DNA of 64,000 nucleotides. Origin: Mycolicibacter acidiphilus (GTDB taxonomy: Bacteria > Actinomycetota > Actinomycetes > Mycobacteriales > Mycobacteriaceae). The stretch covers positions 1-64,000 of the forward strand of contig NZ_JAHCLR010000001.1 in the NCBI RefSeq assembly GCF_018455725.1. The letters are read 5' to 3'. The translations under genes and the position numbers were made by a program. This document shows, one piece after another, positions 47,402-57,603 of this stretch. The stretch's first letter is position 1, and every line of letters begins with the position of its first letter. The notes below the pieces were generated by a model that saw nothing but the letters and a program-made list of their open reading frames with translations, had not been told where the DNA came from and ran no database searches.

Positions 47402-48364
47402 TCAGCTCGCGTAGGAACGCAGCCGGTCGGCACGCTCGCCGTGCCGCAGCTTGGTCATCACCTCGCGCTCGATCTGACGGACCCGCTCCCGGGACAGGCC
47501 GAACAGCTTGCCGATCTGATCGAGGGTGCGGGGCTGGCCGTCGTCGAGGCCGAACCGGAGCCGGATCACCTGGTGCTCGCGTTCGTCCAGGGTGGCGAGC
47601 ACGCTGCGGATATCGGTGTGCAGCAACTCGGCGATGACGGCGTTCTCCGCCGACATGGCTTCGGAGTCCTCGATGAAGTCACCCAGGGGGGCTTCCTCGT
47701 CGGATCCGACCGGCATGTCCAGGCTGACCGGGTCCCGGCTGTGCTCCAGCAGGTCGCCGATCTTCTCGGCCGGGATGCCGGATTCGGCGGCGAGTTCCTC
47801 GTCGGTGGCCTCCCGGCCGAGCCGCTGATGCATTTCACGCTTGATCCGGGCCAGCTTGTTGACCTGCTCCACCAGGTGGACCGGCAGCCGGATGGTCCGG
47901 CTCTGGTCGGCCATGCCGCGGGTGATGGCCTGGCGGATCCACCAGGTCGCGTAGGTGGAGAACTTGAAGCCCTTGGCGTAGTCGAACTTCTCCATCGCGC
48001 GGATCAGGCCCAGGTTGCCTTCCTGGATCAGATCCAGCAGCGGCATCCCGCGGCCGGTGTAGCGCTTGGCCAGCGACACCACCAGGCGCAGGTTGGCCTC
48101 CAGCAGATGCCGGCGGGCGGCCTCACCGTCGTGGGCCACCGTCGCGAGTTCGGCCCGGCGCTTCTCGCCGAACCGCTTACGGGTGTCCAGCAGATGCTGC
48201 GCGTACAGACCGGCCTCGATGCGCTTGGCAAGCTCCACCTCATCGGCGGCATTGAGCAACGCGGTCTTGCCGATGCCGTTGAGATATACCCGCACCAAAT
48301 CGGCTGCCGGGCTCTGGGCGTCCAGATCGCGGTCGACTCGACGAGTGGTGGTTGCGTTTGCCAT
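47402..48364 (-). CDS. sigB: RNA polymerase sigma factor SigB
   Basis: A group 2 sigma factor, non-essential and induced by stress, that resembles SigA. The 320-residue protein has regions 1.2-2 ([18 protein letters not shown], then [22 protein letters not shown] in two parts), 3 and 4. Region 4.2 is [17 protein letters not shown] near residue 290. It lacks the long acidic/Lys-rich N-tail of SigA. ATG at 48364 gives the M. tuberculosis-like start (MANATTT); GGGGAGG is upstream. A SigE-type promoter lies 40-70 bp before the start. Confidence 0.96.
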   Translation of the reverse strand: MANATTTRRVDRDLDAQSPAADLVRVYLNGIGKTALLNAADEVELAKRIEAGLYAQHLLDTRKRFGEKRRAELATVAHDGEAARRHLLEANLRLVVSLAKRYTGRGMPLLDLIQEGNLGLIRAMEKFDYAKGFKFSTYATWWIRQAITRGMADQSRTIRLPVHLVEQVNKLARIKREMHQRLGREATDEELAAESGIPAEKIGDLLEHSRDPVSLDMPVGSDEEAPLGDFIEDSEAMSAENAVIAELLHTDIRSVLATLDEREHQVIRLRFGLDDGQPRTLDQIGKLFGLSRERVRQIEREVMTKLRHGERADRLRSYAS

Positions 48365-48404
48365 TGCGGCCTCCCCAAAGATCGGCGTCAACTATCACTC
48401 CTGT

Positions 48405-48433
48405 TAACGCCCAACCCGGGTCTGGAGTTCCCC
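48405..48433 (-). promoter_or_regulatory. SigE/SigH-type promoter of sigB
   Basis: On the minus strand GGGAACT, sixteen bases, then CGTTA: an excellent match to the mycobacterial SigE consensus. Transcription should begin near 48397, giving a leader of about 33 bases. SigE drives sigB in M. tuberculosis. Confidence 0.85.
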
Positions 48434-48494
48434 GCGCGATCCGGCCGTCATCCTCGCTGACGTGCGCAGATGCGTCGGTAGCCTTGAGAATGTG

Positions 48495-48908
48495 CTAAGA
48501 ACCGTCCGTTTCCGGGGGTTCCGGCGACTCCGGTCGCGCCGACGGCGGCTGCTGACGCCAGGATTCCTCCAGCGCGAGATGGGCCGGACCGGGGAACAGC
48601 GGGATGTTGCGCGGCTCGGCGTCGTAGCGCCGCGGCTCGTCGGGCCGGCGCGGCGGACGGTCGTTGGCGATCAGCACCGCCATCCACGGCAGTGGGATCG
48701 ACGCCGCCAGGATCGCCAGCGAGATCAGTCCGTTGTGCCAGGCGCCGTACGCGAGGGCCGCCAGCAGTAGTGCCGGAACGCGGAACGCCATCATCGTGAG
48801 GTACTTGCGAACCCGTTCACGGTGCTGCTGCTCATACGATGGCGCGGCCGTGGTGATGAGCACGGGCTGGCCGTCGTCGTCGAAACCCAGCTGGGGGCCC
48901 TGCTCCAT
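48495..48908 (-). CDS. DUF3099 membrane protein (Rv2709-like)
   Basis: A 137-residue protein with two adjacent hydrophobic helices at about residues 45-62 and 66-84 (FRVPALLLAALAYGAWHNGL, then ISLAILAASIPLPWMAVLIA). A Pro/Arg-rich tail follows. Function unknown. ATG at 48908; longer frames upstream are not conserved. It lies upstream of sigB, facing the same way, with 62 bp between its stop and the SigE-type promoter. Confidence 0.75.
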   Translation of the reverse strand: MEQGPQLGFDDDGQPVLITTAAPSYEQQHRERVRKYLTMMAFRVPALLLAALAYGAWHNGLISLAILAASIPLPWMAVLIANDRPPRRPDEPRRYDAEPRNIPLFPGPAHLALEESWRQQPPSARPESPEPPETDGS

Positions 48909-49003
48909 GGCTCCACTGTCCCACACCGCCCCGTCGGTGGCACAGGGGGTTTTCGCGCAGAAAGGTTTGGGGATCGTCACCGGTTCTGGGCACAATGTGA
49001 GGC

Positions 49004-49249
49004 ATGGGCATGCAGACCGACACCCTCGAACGCACTGACACCGATGAGCGCGTCGACGACGGGACCGACGGCGACACCCCGAAGTATTTCCACTATGTCA
49101 AGAAGGACAAGATCGCCGAGAGCGCGGTGATGGGCACGCACGTGGTGGCGCTGTGCGGTGAGGTATTTCCGGTGACGAAGAGCGCCAAGCCCGGCTCACC
49201 GGTCTGCCCGGACTGCAAGCGGATCTACGAAACCCTCAAGAAGGCCTGA
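49004..49249 (+). CDS. DUF3039 small protein (Rv2708c-like)
   Basis: An 81-residue actinobacterial protein with an acidic N-terminus and a zinc-binding-like C-terminus: ALCGEVFPVTKSAKPGSPVC followed by PDCKRIYETLKKA. The Cys residues (one in ALCG, then C-x2-C in VCPDC) suggest a metal site. Function unknown. ATG start. It overlaps the end of the convergent YihY gene by 14 bases. Confidence 0.82.
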   Translation: MGMQTDTLERTDTDERVDDGTDGDTPKYFHYVKKDKIAESAVMGTHVVALCGEVFPVTKSAKPGSPVCPDCKRIYETLKKA

Positions 49250-50174
49250 TCCGCTCGGCGCGGGCGCGCAACCGGGCCTGCAGCCACTCCCGCAGCAGGG
49301 CGGCATGGGTGTGCCGCACCGGCCACTGCTCCTGGACAGCGGCGTTGAGTTCGGCGCCCAGCATGATCGCGAAGCCGCCGAAGAACGCGAACAGCAGGAA
49401 CGCGATCGGCGTTGCGAGGGCGCCGTAGGTGTAGCCGGTGCTGGTGATCCAGGTCAGGTAGATCCGAAGGCCCAGCGTCGTGATCAAGAAGACCGTGGTG
49501 GCCAGTACCGCGCCGTAGATGAGCCGGTGCGACGGCAGCGGCCGCGGCAGTGCCACCCGGTACAGCACGGTGATCGCCAGCAGCAGGCCGATGACCAGCG
49601 CGGGGTAGTAGCCCAGATGCAATGCCCGGCCCCAGCTCTCGGGGATGTACTCGGCTATCTTGCGCGGTCCGAGCGCGACGAACGGCGCCGTCGCGATCAC
49701 GAAGACCAGGCCCACGACGTAGAGGAACAAGGCGAAGAACCGCTGCCGGACCGGGTGACGCAGCGGTGTCTGTCCGTGCGCCTCGACAACCGAGTCGACG
49801 AACGCCGAGACCGCCGACGAGCCGGCCCACAGCGAGATGACGAACCCCAGGGACACCACCTCACCGCGGGCGCCCTTGTCGATGTCGGCGATCGTCGGCT
49901 CGATGATCTCGTTGACGACACTCGGCGAGAAGAAACTGTGTGCCATCGACACCAGGCGCTCTTCGACGACGGCCATGGTGTCCGCGCCGAACATCGGCGC
50001 CACGTAGGCCAGACTGCCCAGCAAGCCGAGCAGCAGCGGCGGCATCGACAGCGCGGACCAGAACGCGGCCTGCGCGGCCTCGGAGAAGATGGAGTCGTCC
50101 CAGCTTTTCGACAGGGTGCGGCGGGTGAGATGCCACAGGTGGTGGCGCGACGGCTTGGCGGGCTGATCCGGCAT
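49236..50174 (-). CDS. YihY/BrkB-family membrane protein (Rv2707-like)
   Basis: A 312-residue inner-membrane protein with about six helices: AAFWSALSMPPLLLGLLGSLAY near residue 35, then VVSLGFVISLWAGSSAV, FFALFLYVVGLVFVIAT, YYPALVIGLLLAITVLY, LVFLITTLGL-like and IAFLLFAFFGGFAIMLGAELNA at the C-terminal end. Formerly annotated as ribonuclease BN, now treated as an uncharacterised membrane family. ATG start. In M. tuberculosis it is also near sigA. Confidence 0.85.
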   Translation of the reverse strand: MPDQPAKPSRHHLWHLTRRTLSKSWDDSIFSEAAQAAFWSALSMPPLLLGLLGSLAYVAPMFGADTMAVVEERLVSMAHSFFSPSVVNEIIEPTIADIDKGARGEVVSLGFVISLWAGSSAVSAFVDSVVEAHGQTPLRHPVRQRFFALFLYVVGLVFVIATAPFVALGPRKIAEYIPESWGRALHLGYYPALVIGLLLAITVLYRVALPRPLPSHRLIYGAVLATTVFLITTLGLRIYLTWITSTGYTYGALATPIAFLLFAFFGGFAIMLGAELNAAVQEQWPVRHTHAALLREWLQARLRARAERIRPS

Positions 50175-50243
50175 GCGGTGTGCGATGAGTTCCGACGACC
50201 GGCCGCGCTGCCTCCCCGTGGCGCGCGGCGGTGCGTCTCGCTC

Positions 50244-50438
50244 CTACGACTCCAGCGGTTCGCCGACTTCGAGGACGGCCGCGATCTCGACCAGTCGCGC
50301 CTCGTGCTCGTTGGCGTGATGCTGGCAGAACAGCAACTCAGCTCCCGACGGGAGGGTTGCCCGCACGCGAGCGGCCGCACCGCAGCGGTCGCAGCGGTCA
50401 GCCCTGGTCAGTTCCGGACCGGTCAGGGTTGCGTTCAT
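50244..50438 (-). CDS. DUF7455 zinc-binding small protein
   Basis: A 64-residue protein with Cys at 16 and 19 (DRCDRCGAAARVRA) and a later CQHHANEH, so a C-x2-C...C-x-H-H type metal site. It belongs to a small family common beside sigA in actinobacteria. ATG at 50438 with AAGAGGAG upstream. Function unknown. Shorter than Rv2706c, with which it should not be equated. Confidence 0.75.
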   Translation of the reverse strand: MNATLTGPELTRADRCDRCGAAARVRATLPSGAELLFCQHHANEHEARLVEIAAVLEVGEPLES

Positions 50439-50564
50439 GGCTCCTCTTTTCGACGTGTACCTCGACTGTCTCAGACGTCGAGGGGTATCGCGATGTTCCC
50501 CGCATCGGTGTGTCGTGTCTCACCGCCTTTCGCGGCACCGCCGGCATCGGGCAGGGTGTAGCCG

Positions 50565-50918
50565 ATGACCGACGATGCGCAGACACTGGTGCACCTGTGC
50601 GGCGCCCGCGACTGGTCCGAAGCCCAGCGCGGTGGCCGGGTGGATCCGGATCCGGAGGTCGGATTCGTTCACCTGTCCACACCGCAGCAAGTGCACCTGC
50701 CCGCCAACCGATTCTACCGGGGGCGCGACGACGTTCTGCTCCTGCACATCGCCGCCGACCGAGTCGACGCGCCGCTGCGCTGGGAGCCGGGGACCGACTC
50801 CGACCCGGACGGAATGACGTTTCCGCACCTGTACGGCCCGTTGCCGGTCGCCGCGGTGGTCGCCGTCACCGAATACCGCCCGGACGCCGACGGTGTTTTC
50901 GGTGCGATCAGCCGGTAG
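50565..50918 (+). CDS. DUF952 family protein
   Basis: A 117-residue protein recognised by LVHLCGARDWSEAQRGG at the start, EVGFVHLSTPQQVHLPANRF near residue 36 and FPHLYGPLPVAAVVAV near 87. The DUF952 fold is related to ADP-ribosyltransferases, but its activity is not established. ATG start. It converges on sigA with 26 bp between. Confidence 0.8.
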   Translation: MTDDAQTLVHLCGARDWSEAQRGGRVDPDPEVGFVHLSTPQQVHLPANRFYRGRDDVLLLHIAADRVDAPLRWEPGTDSDPDGMTFPHLYGPLPVAAVVAVTEYRPDADGVFGAISR

Positions 50919-50944
50919 CGAACACGGTGTCGGGGGCCGACTAC

Positions 50945-52369
<1,425 letters not shown>

Positions 52370-52448
52370 GGCCACCCCTTCGGTCGGACTTACTTCCGGT
52401 TCGCAGGGTCGTGCGCAACCGCAAGTGTCGGGTATGTCGAATATCGGC

Positions 52449-52457
52449 TCTATATCA
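52449..52457 (-). promoter_or_regulatory. Extended -10 promoter candidate for sigA
   Basis: On the minus strand TGATATAGA: an extended -10 (TGn then TATAGA), within TCGGCT...AGCCGA, an inverted repeat (52444-52462). It would give a start near 52442 and a leader of about 70 bases. No -35 was assigned. Confidence 0.45.
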
Positions 52458-52555
52458 GCCGAGAAGTCAGCTGGGATAGTCGCCGCTATCGGTCAGGCGG
52501 CCGCCGCGGACCATTGTAACGACAGTCGGGGAGTGTTCCTGCCAAGCGGGGGATT

Positions 52556-53326
52556 TCAGCGCGTGACGTCGGCGGCGGCCGCCATCGCCGCGCCGACGAT
52601 GCCCGCGCTGTTCTGCAGCGTCGCCGCGACCACCGGGGTCCGGTTGTCCAGCAGCGGCACCCACTGGTCGGCTTTGCGGCTGATCCCGCCGCCGGCGACG
52701 ATCAGGTCCGGGCAGAGCGCATTCTCGATGGCCACCAGTACCTTGGTCACCTGCTTGGCCCATTTCTTCATCGACCAGCCCTTGCGCTCCTTGACCGATG
52801 CGGCGGCCCGGTGCTCGGCCTCCTTGCCGTCGACCTCGAGGTGGCCGAGTTCGGTGTTGGGCAGCAGCTTTCCGTTGTGGATCACCGCGGAGCCGATCCC
52901 GGTGCCGAACGTGAGCAGCACCACCAGGCCCGTCTTGTCCCGGCCGGCCCCGTAGCGCTCTTCGGCGAGTCCAGCGGCGTCGGCGTCGTTGAGGACGACA
53001 ACGGGCTGTCCGCCGAGTTCGGCGGCGATCGCCTCCTGGGCGTTGACGCCGATCCACGAGTCGTCGACGTTGGCGGCGGTGCGGACGACGCCGTCGACCA
53101 CGACGCCGGGGTAGGTCACCCCCAGCGGGCCGGTCCAGTCGAAGTGGCGGACCACCTCGGCGACGGTCTTGGCGACCGCGGCGGGGGTCGCCGGACTCGG
53201 GGTGGGCAGCTTGTACCGATCACCGACCAGTGCGCCGGTATCCAGATCGACGACGCCGCCCTTGATGCCGCTGCCGCCGACGTCGATGCCGAAACTCCGG
53301 TGTGGCGATTCCGTACTGCCGGTCAT
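52556..53326 (-). CDS. ppgK: Polyphosphate glucokinase
   Basis: PpgK phosphorylates glucose using polyphosphate or ATP. The 256-residue ROK-family protein has [15 protein letters not shown] at residues 14-28, [13 protein letters not shown] near 112, TFGTGIGSA near 138 and the [12 protein letters not shown] segment near 155. ATG start. It is adjacent to sigA as in M. tuberculosis. The suhB gene that follows ppgK there is absent; cei follows instead after 65 bp. Confidence 0.93.
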   Translation of the reverse strand: MTGSTESPHRSFGIDVGGSGIKGGVVDLDTGALVGDRYKLPTPSPATPAAVAKTVAEVVRHFDWTGPLGVTYPGVVVDGVVRTAANVDDSWIGVNAQEAIAAELGGQPVVVLNDADAAGLAEERYGAGRDKTGLVVLLTFGTGIGSAVIHNGKLLPNTELGHLEVDGKEAEHRAAASVKERKGWSMKKWAKQVTKVLVAIENALCPDLIVAGGGISRKADQWVPLLDNRTPVVAATLQNSAGIVGAAMAAAADVTR

Positions 53327-53391
53327 CGGGTCTCCTCGGGCTCGGGATGCTCGTCACACCCTAGCCGGGGAACCTGGCGGTCGGCTGGCGG

Positions 53392-54042
53392 TCAGCAGGT
53401 GCCGGAGTGGATCTTGGTCAGCAGCGCCGGGTCGGGCAGCCCGGTGGCGTCCGGGCGCAACCCGGCCAGGGCCGCCTGAATGTCGTTGCTGTGGGCCAGC
53501 GACGTGAAATCGGTTCCGATGGCCAGGTCGACGGAGTCGTCGGTGCGGTCGTCGCGGAACAGTTCGGTGCACGGCGCCACCAGCCAGACGGCGGCCGCTG
53601 CCGCCCGCCCGGCCTCACCGAACCGGATCTGGCCCTGGCAGTCCAACCGGGCGCCGTCGTAGACCGGGTCGTTGGCGGCGGCCGGTTGGGCGAAGCCGTC
53701 GTCGCGCATCGCGTCGGCGACGTCCGCGGCCTGTCCGGCCCGTCCGGTGGCGTTGAGCACGGTTGCTTTGACCTCGGCCAGTTTGGCCGGCGTGGTGCTG
53801 GCCAGTGCCGTGCGCGGCACCTGGGCACCGAGTCGTGGCTGGTCCGGTCCGGTCGGCGCCGGCGGCGGGTTGCACGCGGCGATCTCATGGACATCCGGTG
53901 GTCGGGTGAGTGCCACCACCCACACCGCGCCGGTCAGCAATGCCAGGCACGCGAGGGCGTAACCGGCGGGTCGAAAGTTGCGTCTCCGGAACGGCCGACC
54001 ATGCTTGTCGAACTCGCTGCCTTGAGTGATTTGCGCGACCAC
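53392..54042 (-). CDS. cei: Cell-envelope integrity protein Cei (LytR_C domain)
   Basis: A 216-residue membrane-anchored protein: one helix at about residues 27-46 (AGYALACLALLTGAVWVVAL), then an extracytoplasmic LytR_C/VanZ-like domain (KATVLNATGRAGQAADVADAM near residue 92). The M. tuberculosis protein (Rv2700) is needed for normal envelope and virulence. GTG start at 54042. An inverted repeat CCACGG-ATAA-CCGTGG lies 26 bp upstream. Confidence 0.88.
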   Translation of the reverse strand: MVAQITQGSEFDKHGRPFRRRNFRPAGYALACLALLTGAVWVVALTRPPDVHEIAACNPPPAPTGPDQPRLGAQVPRTALASTTPAKLAEVKATVLNATGRAGQAADVADAMRDDGFAQPAAANDPVYDGARLDCQGQIRFGEAGRAAAAAVWLVAPCTELFRDDRTDDSVDLAIGTDFTSLAHSNDIQAALAGLRPDATGLPDPALLTKIHSGTC

Positions 54043-54067
54043 GTAGGCACTCTAAAGGGCGCGCGTG

Positions 54068-54083
54068 CCACGGATAACCGTGG
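54068..54083. promoter_or_regulatory. Inverted repeat upstream of cei
   Basis: CCACGG and CCGTGG form a perfect six-base inverted repeat around ATAA, 26 bp before cei and 130 bp before DUF4193. It may be a protein-binding site; no regulator is known for it. Confidence 0.3.
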
Positions 54084-54212
54084 TCAGACATGAAATGTGG
54101 CGCATATCACAGTTAATCTGGCTGCGAAGCGGGCACGAATCATTTGGTGGATGCGTTCGACGCTGGTACAAAGCTCGCGCAGGGTTACGAGGGGAGTTGA
54201 GGGGAGAACGCG

Positions 54213-54515
54213 ATGGCTACTGACTATGACGCTCCACGGCGCACCGAGACGGACGACGTTTCGGAGGACTCGCTGGAGGAATTGAAGGCGCGGCGCAATG
54301 AGGCCCAGTCGGCGGTGGTCGACGTCGACGAATCGGAATCCGCGGAGTCCTTCGAACTGCCCGGCGCCGACCTGTCCGGCGAAGAGCTGTCGGTACGTGT
54401 CATCCCCAAGCAGGCCGATGAGTTCACCTGCTCCAGCTGCTTCCTGGTCCAGCACCGGAGCCGGCTGGCCAGTGAGAAGAACGGCGTGATGATCTGCACG
54501 GACTGCGCGGCCTGA
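54213..54515 (+). CDS. DUF4193 protein (Rv2699c-like)
   Basis: A 100-residue highly conserved actinobacterial protein of unknown function. Acidic N-terminal two thirds (SEDSLEELKARRNEAQ) and a C-terminal zinc-ribbon: TCSSCFLVQHRSRLA with C-x2-C, then ICTDCAA with the second C-x2-C. Mycobacterial homologues are abundant and near-invariant, suggesting a core role. ATG start with GGGGAG before it. Confidence 0.85.
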   Translation: MATDYDAPRRTETDDVSEDSLEELKARRNEAQSAVVDVDESESAESFELPGADLSGEELSVRVIPKQADEFTCSSCFLVQHRSRLASEKNGVMICTDCAA

Positions 54516-54522
54516 CGGCCGC

Positions 54523-55008
54523 TCAGTCCTGCAGGGCCGCCAGCAGTCGCTCCGGGTGCCGGCAGCTCACCAGCCAGTAGGGCGTCGGGTCGTCGGGGTC
54601 GTCGAGAACCAGCAGCACCATCGGCCCCACCCAACCGCGATGCACCACGAACGCGGCCGGGTCGAGCTGACGCCCCAGTGCCGCCGACTTGGCCGACTGC
54701 GGCACCTCCGCGGCGCGGGCGATCACCGACGCCGGCAGGTGCGCGTCCCCGGCCCACAGTTCGGCTCCACTGTCACCCGACGTGACCTGCACCCGGACCC
54801 GGCCCAGCCACAGCAGTGCCGCCACCGTGATCGCGAACACCACCGCGAACGGCAGCCACGGCGGCAGCATCCGCAAGCCCAACCGGACCTCGTAGGCCAG
54901 TAGCCCCATCCCGAAGAACCCCAGCGGCCACCACCACCACGGCACCCGAAGCTGCTCGCGGTAGCGCACGGTTTGCGATGCCCGGTGGTTCACACGCAGT
55001 CCCGACAC
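54523..55008 (-). CDS. DUF3093 membrane protein (Rv2698-like)
   Basis: A 161-residue protein with two helices at about residues 20-36 and 42-62 ([18 protein letters not shown], then [17 protein letters not shown]), followed by a soluble domain with [16 protein letters not shown] at the end. Function unknown. GTG at 55008 gives the M. tuberculosis length. It is divergent from dut with 25 bp between the starts. Confidence 0.82.
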   Translation of the reverse strand: MSGLRVNHRASQTVRYREQLRVPWWWWPLGFFGMGLLAYEVRLGLRMLPPWLPFAVVFAITVAALLWLGRVRVQVTSGDSGAELWAGDAHLPASVIARAAEVPQSAKSAALGRQLDPAAFVVHRGWVGPMVLLVLDDPDDPTPYWLVSCRHPERLLAALQD

Positions 55009-55033
55009 GCGGCTAAGAGTAGTCTTCTGGCTC

Positions 55034-55498
55034 GTGTCGACCAGCCTCCCGGTAGTCCGCCTGGACCCTGACCTGCCGCTGCCCACCCGAGCTCACGCCG
55101 GTGATGCGGGTGTGGACCTCTACAGCGCGGTCGACCTGGAACTCGAGCCCGGACAGCGGGCGCTGGTGCCGACCGGCATCGCCGTGGCGATCCCGTTCGG
55201 CATGGTCGGTCTGATCCATCCCCGCTCCGGCCTGGCGACGCGGGTGGGACTGGCGATCGTCAACAGTCCGGGGACCGTGGACGCCGGCTACCGCGGCGAG
55301 ATCAAGGTCGCGCTGATCAACCTGGACCCGGCGATGGCGATCATCATCCACCGCGGCGACCGCATCGCCCAGCTGGTGGTGCAGCGGGTCGAACTTCCCG
55401 ACCTGGTCGAGGTGGCGTCGTTCGAGGAGGCGGGGCTGGCCGACACGACCCGGGGTGCCGGCGGGCACGGGTCCTCCGGTGGGCATGCGAGTTTGTGA
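55034..55498 (+). CDS. dut: Deoxyuridine triphosphate nucleotidohydrolase (dUTPase)
   Basis: Dut hydrolyses dUTP to dUMP and keeps uracil out of DNA. The 154-residue trimeric enzyme has the five motifs: [40 protein letters not shown] and [10 protein letters not shown] at the C-terminus (the swapped P-loop). GTG start at 55034. A DUF3710 gene follows after 66 bp. Confidence 0.96.
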   Translation: MSTSLPVVRLDPDLPLPTRAHAGDAGVDLYSAVDLELEPGQRALVPTGIAVAIPFGMVGLIHPRSGLATRVGLAIVNSPGTVDAGYRGEIKVALINLDPAMAIIIHRGDRIAQLVVQRVELPDLVEVASFEEAGLADTTRGAGGHGSSGGHASL

Positions 55499-55564
55499 AG
55501 ATGATGGTGCCGGGAGGGCACCGGTGACGGTGCCGAAGCGGTGCGATGACGAAGGGCGGCGATT

Positions 55565-56287
55565 GTGATGGTGGACGACTACGACGAGCCGGGTTCGGAC
55601 GAGGAGTTGGAGGGCCCGTTCGACATCGAGGACTTCGACGACCCCGCACAGGCGACGCTGGCACGACTCGACCTCGGGTCGGTGCTGGTGCCGATGCCCG
55701 AGGGGGCGCAGGTCCAGGTCGAGCTCACCGACGCCGGTGTGCCCAGCGCGGTGTGGCTGGTCACCTCGAACGGCCGGTTCAACATCGCCGCCTACGCGGC
55801 GCCGAAGTCGGCCGGGTTGTGGCGCGAGGTGGCCGGTGAACTGGCTGACGCGTTGCGCAAGGACTCGGCGAACGTCGCCATCATCGACGGCCCCTGGGGT
55901 CGTGAGGTGGTCGGCTCGGCGACCGGGGCGGTCCGGTTCATCGGTGTCGACGGGTACCGCTGGATGGTGCGCTGCGTCGTCAACGGCGCCCACGAGACGA
56001 TGGACGCCCTGACCGAACAAGCGCGGGAGGCGCTGGCCGACACCGTGGTTCGCCGTGGCGACACCCCGCTGCCGGTGCGCACACCGCTGCCGGTGCGGCT
56101 GCCCGAGCCGATGGCCGAGCAGCTGCGCGCCGCCGCCGCGGCGCAGGAGGCCGCCCGGCAGAACGCCGCCCAGGAGGGCGGTGGCACTGCGCCGTACGGC
56201 GGTGAGGTCCCGCCGCCGCAGCCCGCCGCACGTCGCAGCGTGGATGGGTCGGCGATGCAGCAGTTGCGGACTATCACCGGCGGTTAG
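55565..56287 (+). CDS. DUF3710 protein (Rv2696c-like)
   Basis: A 240-residue conserved actinobacterial protein of unknown function. The acidic N-terminus (YDEPGSDEELEGPFDIEDFDD) is followed by a domain with QVELTDAGVPSAVWLV near residue 52 and WREVAGELADALRKD near 88. The C-terminus is Gln/Pro-rich. GTG at 55565 or ATG at 55568. Conserved next to dut, which may hint at a nucleotide-related role (inference). Confidence 0.83.
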   Translation: MMVDDYDEPGSDEELEGPFDIEDFDDPAQATLARLDLGSVLVPMPEGAQVQVELTDAGVPSAVWLVTSNGRFNIAAYAAPKSAGLWREVAGELADALRKDSANVAIIDGPWGREVVGSATGAVRFIGVDGYRWMVRCVVNGAHETMDALTEQAREALADTVVRRGDTPLPVRTPLPVRLPEPMAEQLRAAAAAQEAARQNAAQEGGGTAPYGGEVPPPQPAARRSVDGSAMQQLRTITGG

Positions 56288-56326
56288 CGAGCCTCGACGG
56301 AGGAGAGGCGAAGCTGGACCGCCGCA

Positions 56327-57043
56327 TCAGACCCGGCGGTTAACGGCCTCGGCCAGCGCCGCCACGCAGGCGGCGCCGAGCGCGGCCGGATCGGCGCCGA
56401 TCTGATCCAGTGTCACCGTGTGCAGCGCGGCCCGCGGCGCGGCGGCCACCCAGTCGGCGGCCGCCTGCAGTGGGTGCACCGCGTCGTCCACGGCCGCCAC
56501 CACGGCCAGCGGTGGGGTCAGGCTCTGCAACTGGGCCCGGGTCGGCGCCACGTACTGCGCGGCCTGCTCCAGCGCGTCGGGCAGCTGCGGCCACTGTGCG
56601 GTCCAGGACCGGGTCAACTCCGCGGCCAGCCACGTCGGGCTGGACGCGTGCAGCCGGGCCACCACCGCCGGCAGGCCGTCACGGCGCAGTTCGGCGGCGC
56701 TGTGTCGGGCCGCCAGTGCTGCCGGGGCGGTGTCCGGCGACCCCAGCCAAGCCGGCAGAGCTGCCAGCACGGCGACGGTCCGGTCCGGGTGGTGCAGCGC
56801 CCATGCGGTCGCCACCGCGGCACCGATCGACACGCCGCCGACGATGATCGGCTCCGATTCGGCCGCTGCGTCCAATGCGGCCAGATACCCGTCGATCAGG
56901 CGTGCCGGCTGCGGCCGGTGCGTGATCAACCGGACGCCGGCACGGTCCAGCGGCTCGGCGAAAGCCCGGTGGACGTAGTCGTCGTCGGATCCGGTCCCGG
57001 GCAGCAGGACCGCGGTGCGCCCGCGTGATTCGAATGCCACCAC
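56327..57043 (-). CDS. Alpha/beta hydrolase-like protein (Rv2695-like)
   Basis: A 238-residue protein with an alpha/beta hydrolase layout. The oxyanion region is VLLPGTGSDDDYVHRAFAEPL near residue 13, the nucleophile elbow is GVSIG near residue 72 (Ser candidate), and AVVAAVDDAVHPLQAA near 190 holds the acid (Asp) and His. Substrate unknown. GTG or ATG start near 57043, with an ATG at 57043 accepted. Convergent with DUF3710. Confidence 0.78.
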   Translation of the reverse strand: MVAFESRGRTAVLLPGTGSDDDYVHRAFAEPLDRAGVRLITHRPQPARLIDGYLAALDAAAESEPIIVGGVSIGAAVATAWALHHPDRTVAVLAALPAWLGSPDTAPAALAARHSAAELRRDGLPAVVARLHASSPTWLAAELTRSWTAQWPQLPDALEQAAQYVAPTRAQLQSLTPPLAVVAAVDDAVHPLQAAADWVAAAPRAALHTVTLDQIGADPAALGAACVAALAEAVNRRV

Positions 57044-57202
57044 ATGATCGTGCCGGGTGTTGTCAGCAACTCGACGGGCACCCCGGAGGCCGGTCGTGTG
57101 GCATTAGGCAATCAACAGGTCTAGCGTAGCGGGCGCACACAACGGACTAGATCCCACAGCTGGGTTGTTGCCACTGATGGGTTATGTGAAGTGGGAGATG
57201 TG

Positions 57203-57574
57203 ATGGCGGTAGCGAAAGGGTATCTGCGTCGGCTGACTCAGCGGCTGACCGAAGATCCCGAGCTGCGCGATGTCGAGGAATTGTCCGACGAAGCCGTCAA
57301 CACCGGTGCACAGCGCGTCATCGACTGCGAGCGCGGCCAGGAGGTCACGATGGTCGGTGTGCTGCGCAGCGTGGAGGCCTGCGCGAAGGGCTGCTCGGGC
57401 GGCGTCCGCGCCGAATTGTTCGACGGCACCGACACCGTCACGCTGGTCTGGATGGGGCAACGCCGGATTCCCGGCATCGAATCCGGTCGCACGCTGCGAG
57501 TGCACGGCCGGCTCGGCAAGCTGGAGAGCGGCGCCAAGGCGATCTACAACCCGCACTACGAAATTCAGCAGTGA
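57203..57574 (+). CDS. OB-fold nucleic-acid-binding protein (Rv2694c-like)
   Basis: A 123-residue protein: an N-terminal helical stretch (GYLRRLTQRLTEDPELRDV) and a C-terminal OB-fold (EVTMVGVLRSVEACAKG, then VTLVWMGQRRIPGIESGR and LRVHGRLGKLESGAKAIYNP). It resembles a single-stranded nucleic-acid-binding domain related to aspartyl-tRNA synthetase anticodon/RecG folds. Role unknown. ATG at 57203 with GGGAG before; an earlier GTG is less likely. Confidence 0.83.
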   Translation: MAVAKGYLRRLTQRLTEDPELRDVEELSDEAVNTGAQRVIDCERGQEVTMVGVLRSVEACAKGCSGGVRAELFDGTDTVTLVWMGQRRIPGIESGRTLRVHGRLGKLESGAKAIYNPHYEIQQ

Positions 57575-57603
57575 CCGATTTCGGCTATCCTCGCCGGTGA
57601 ATC

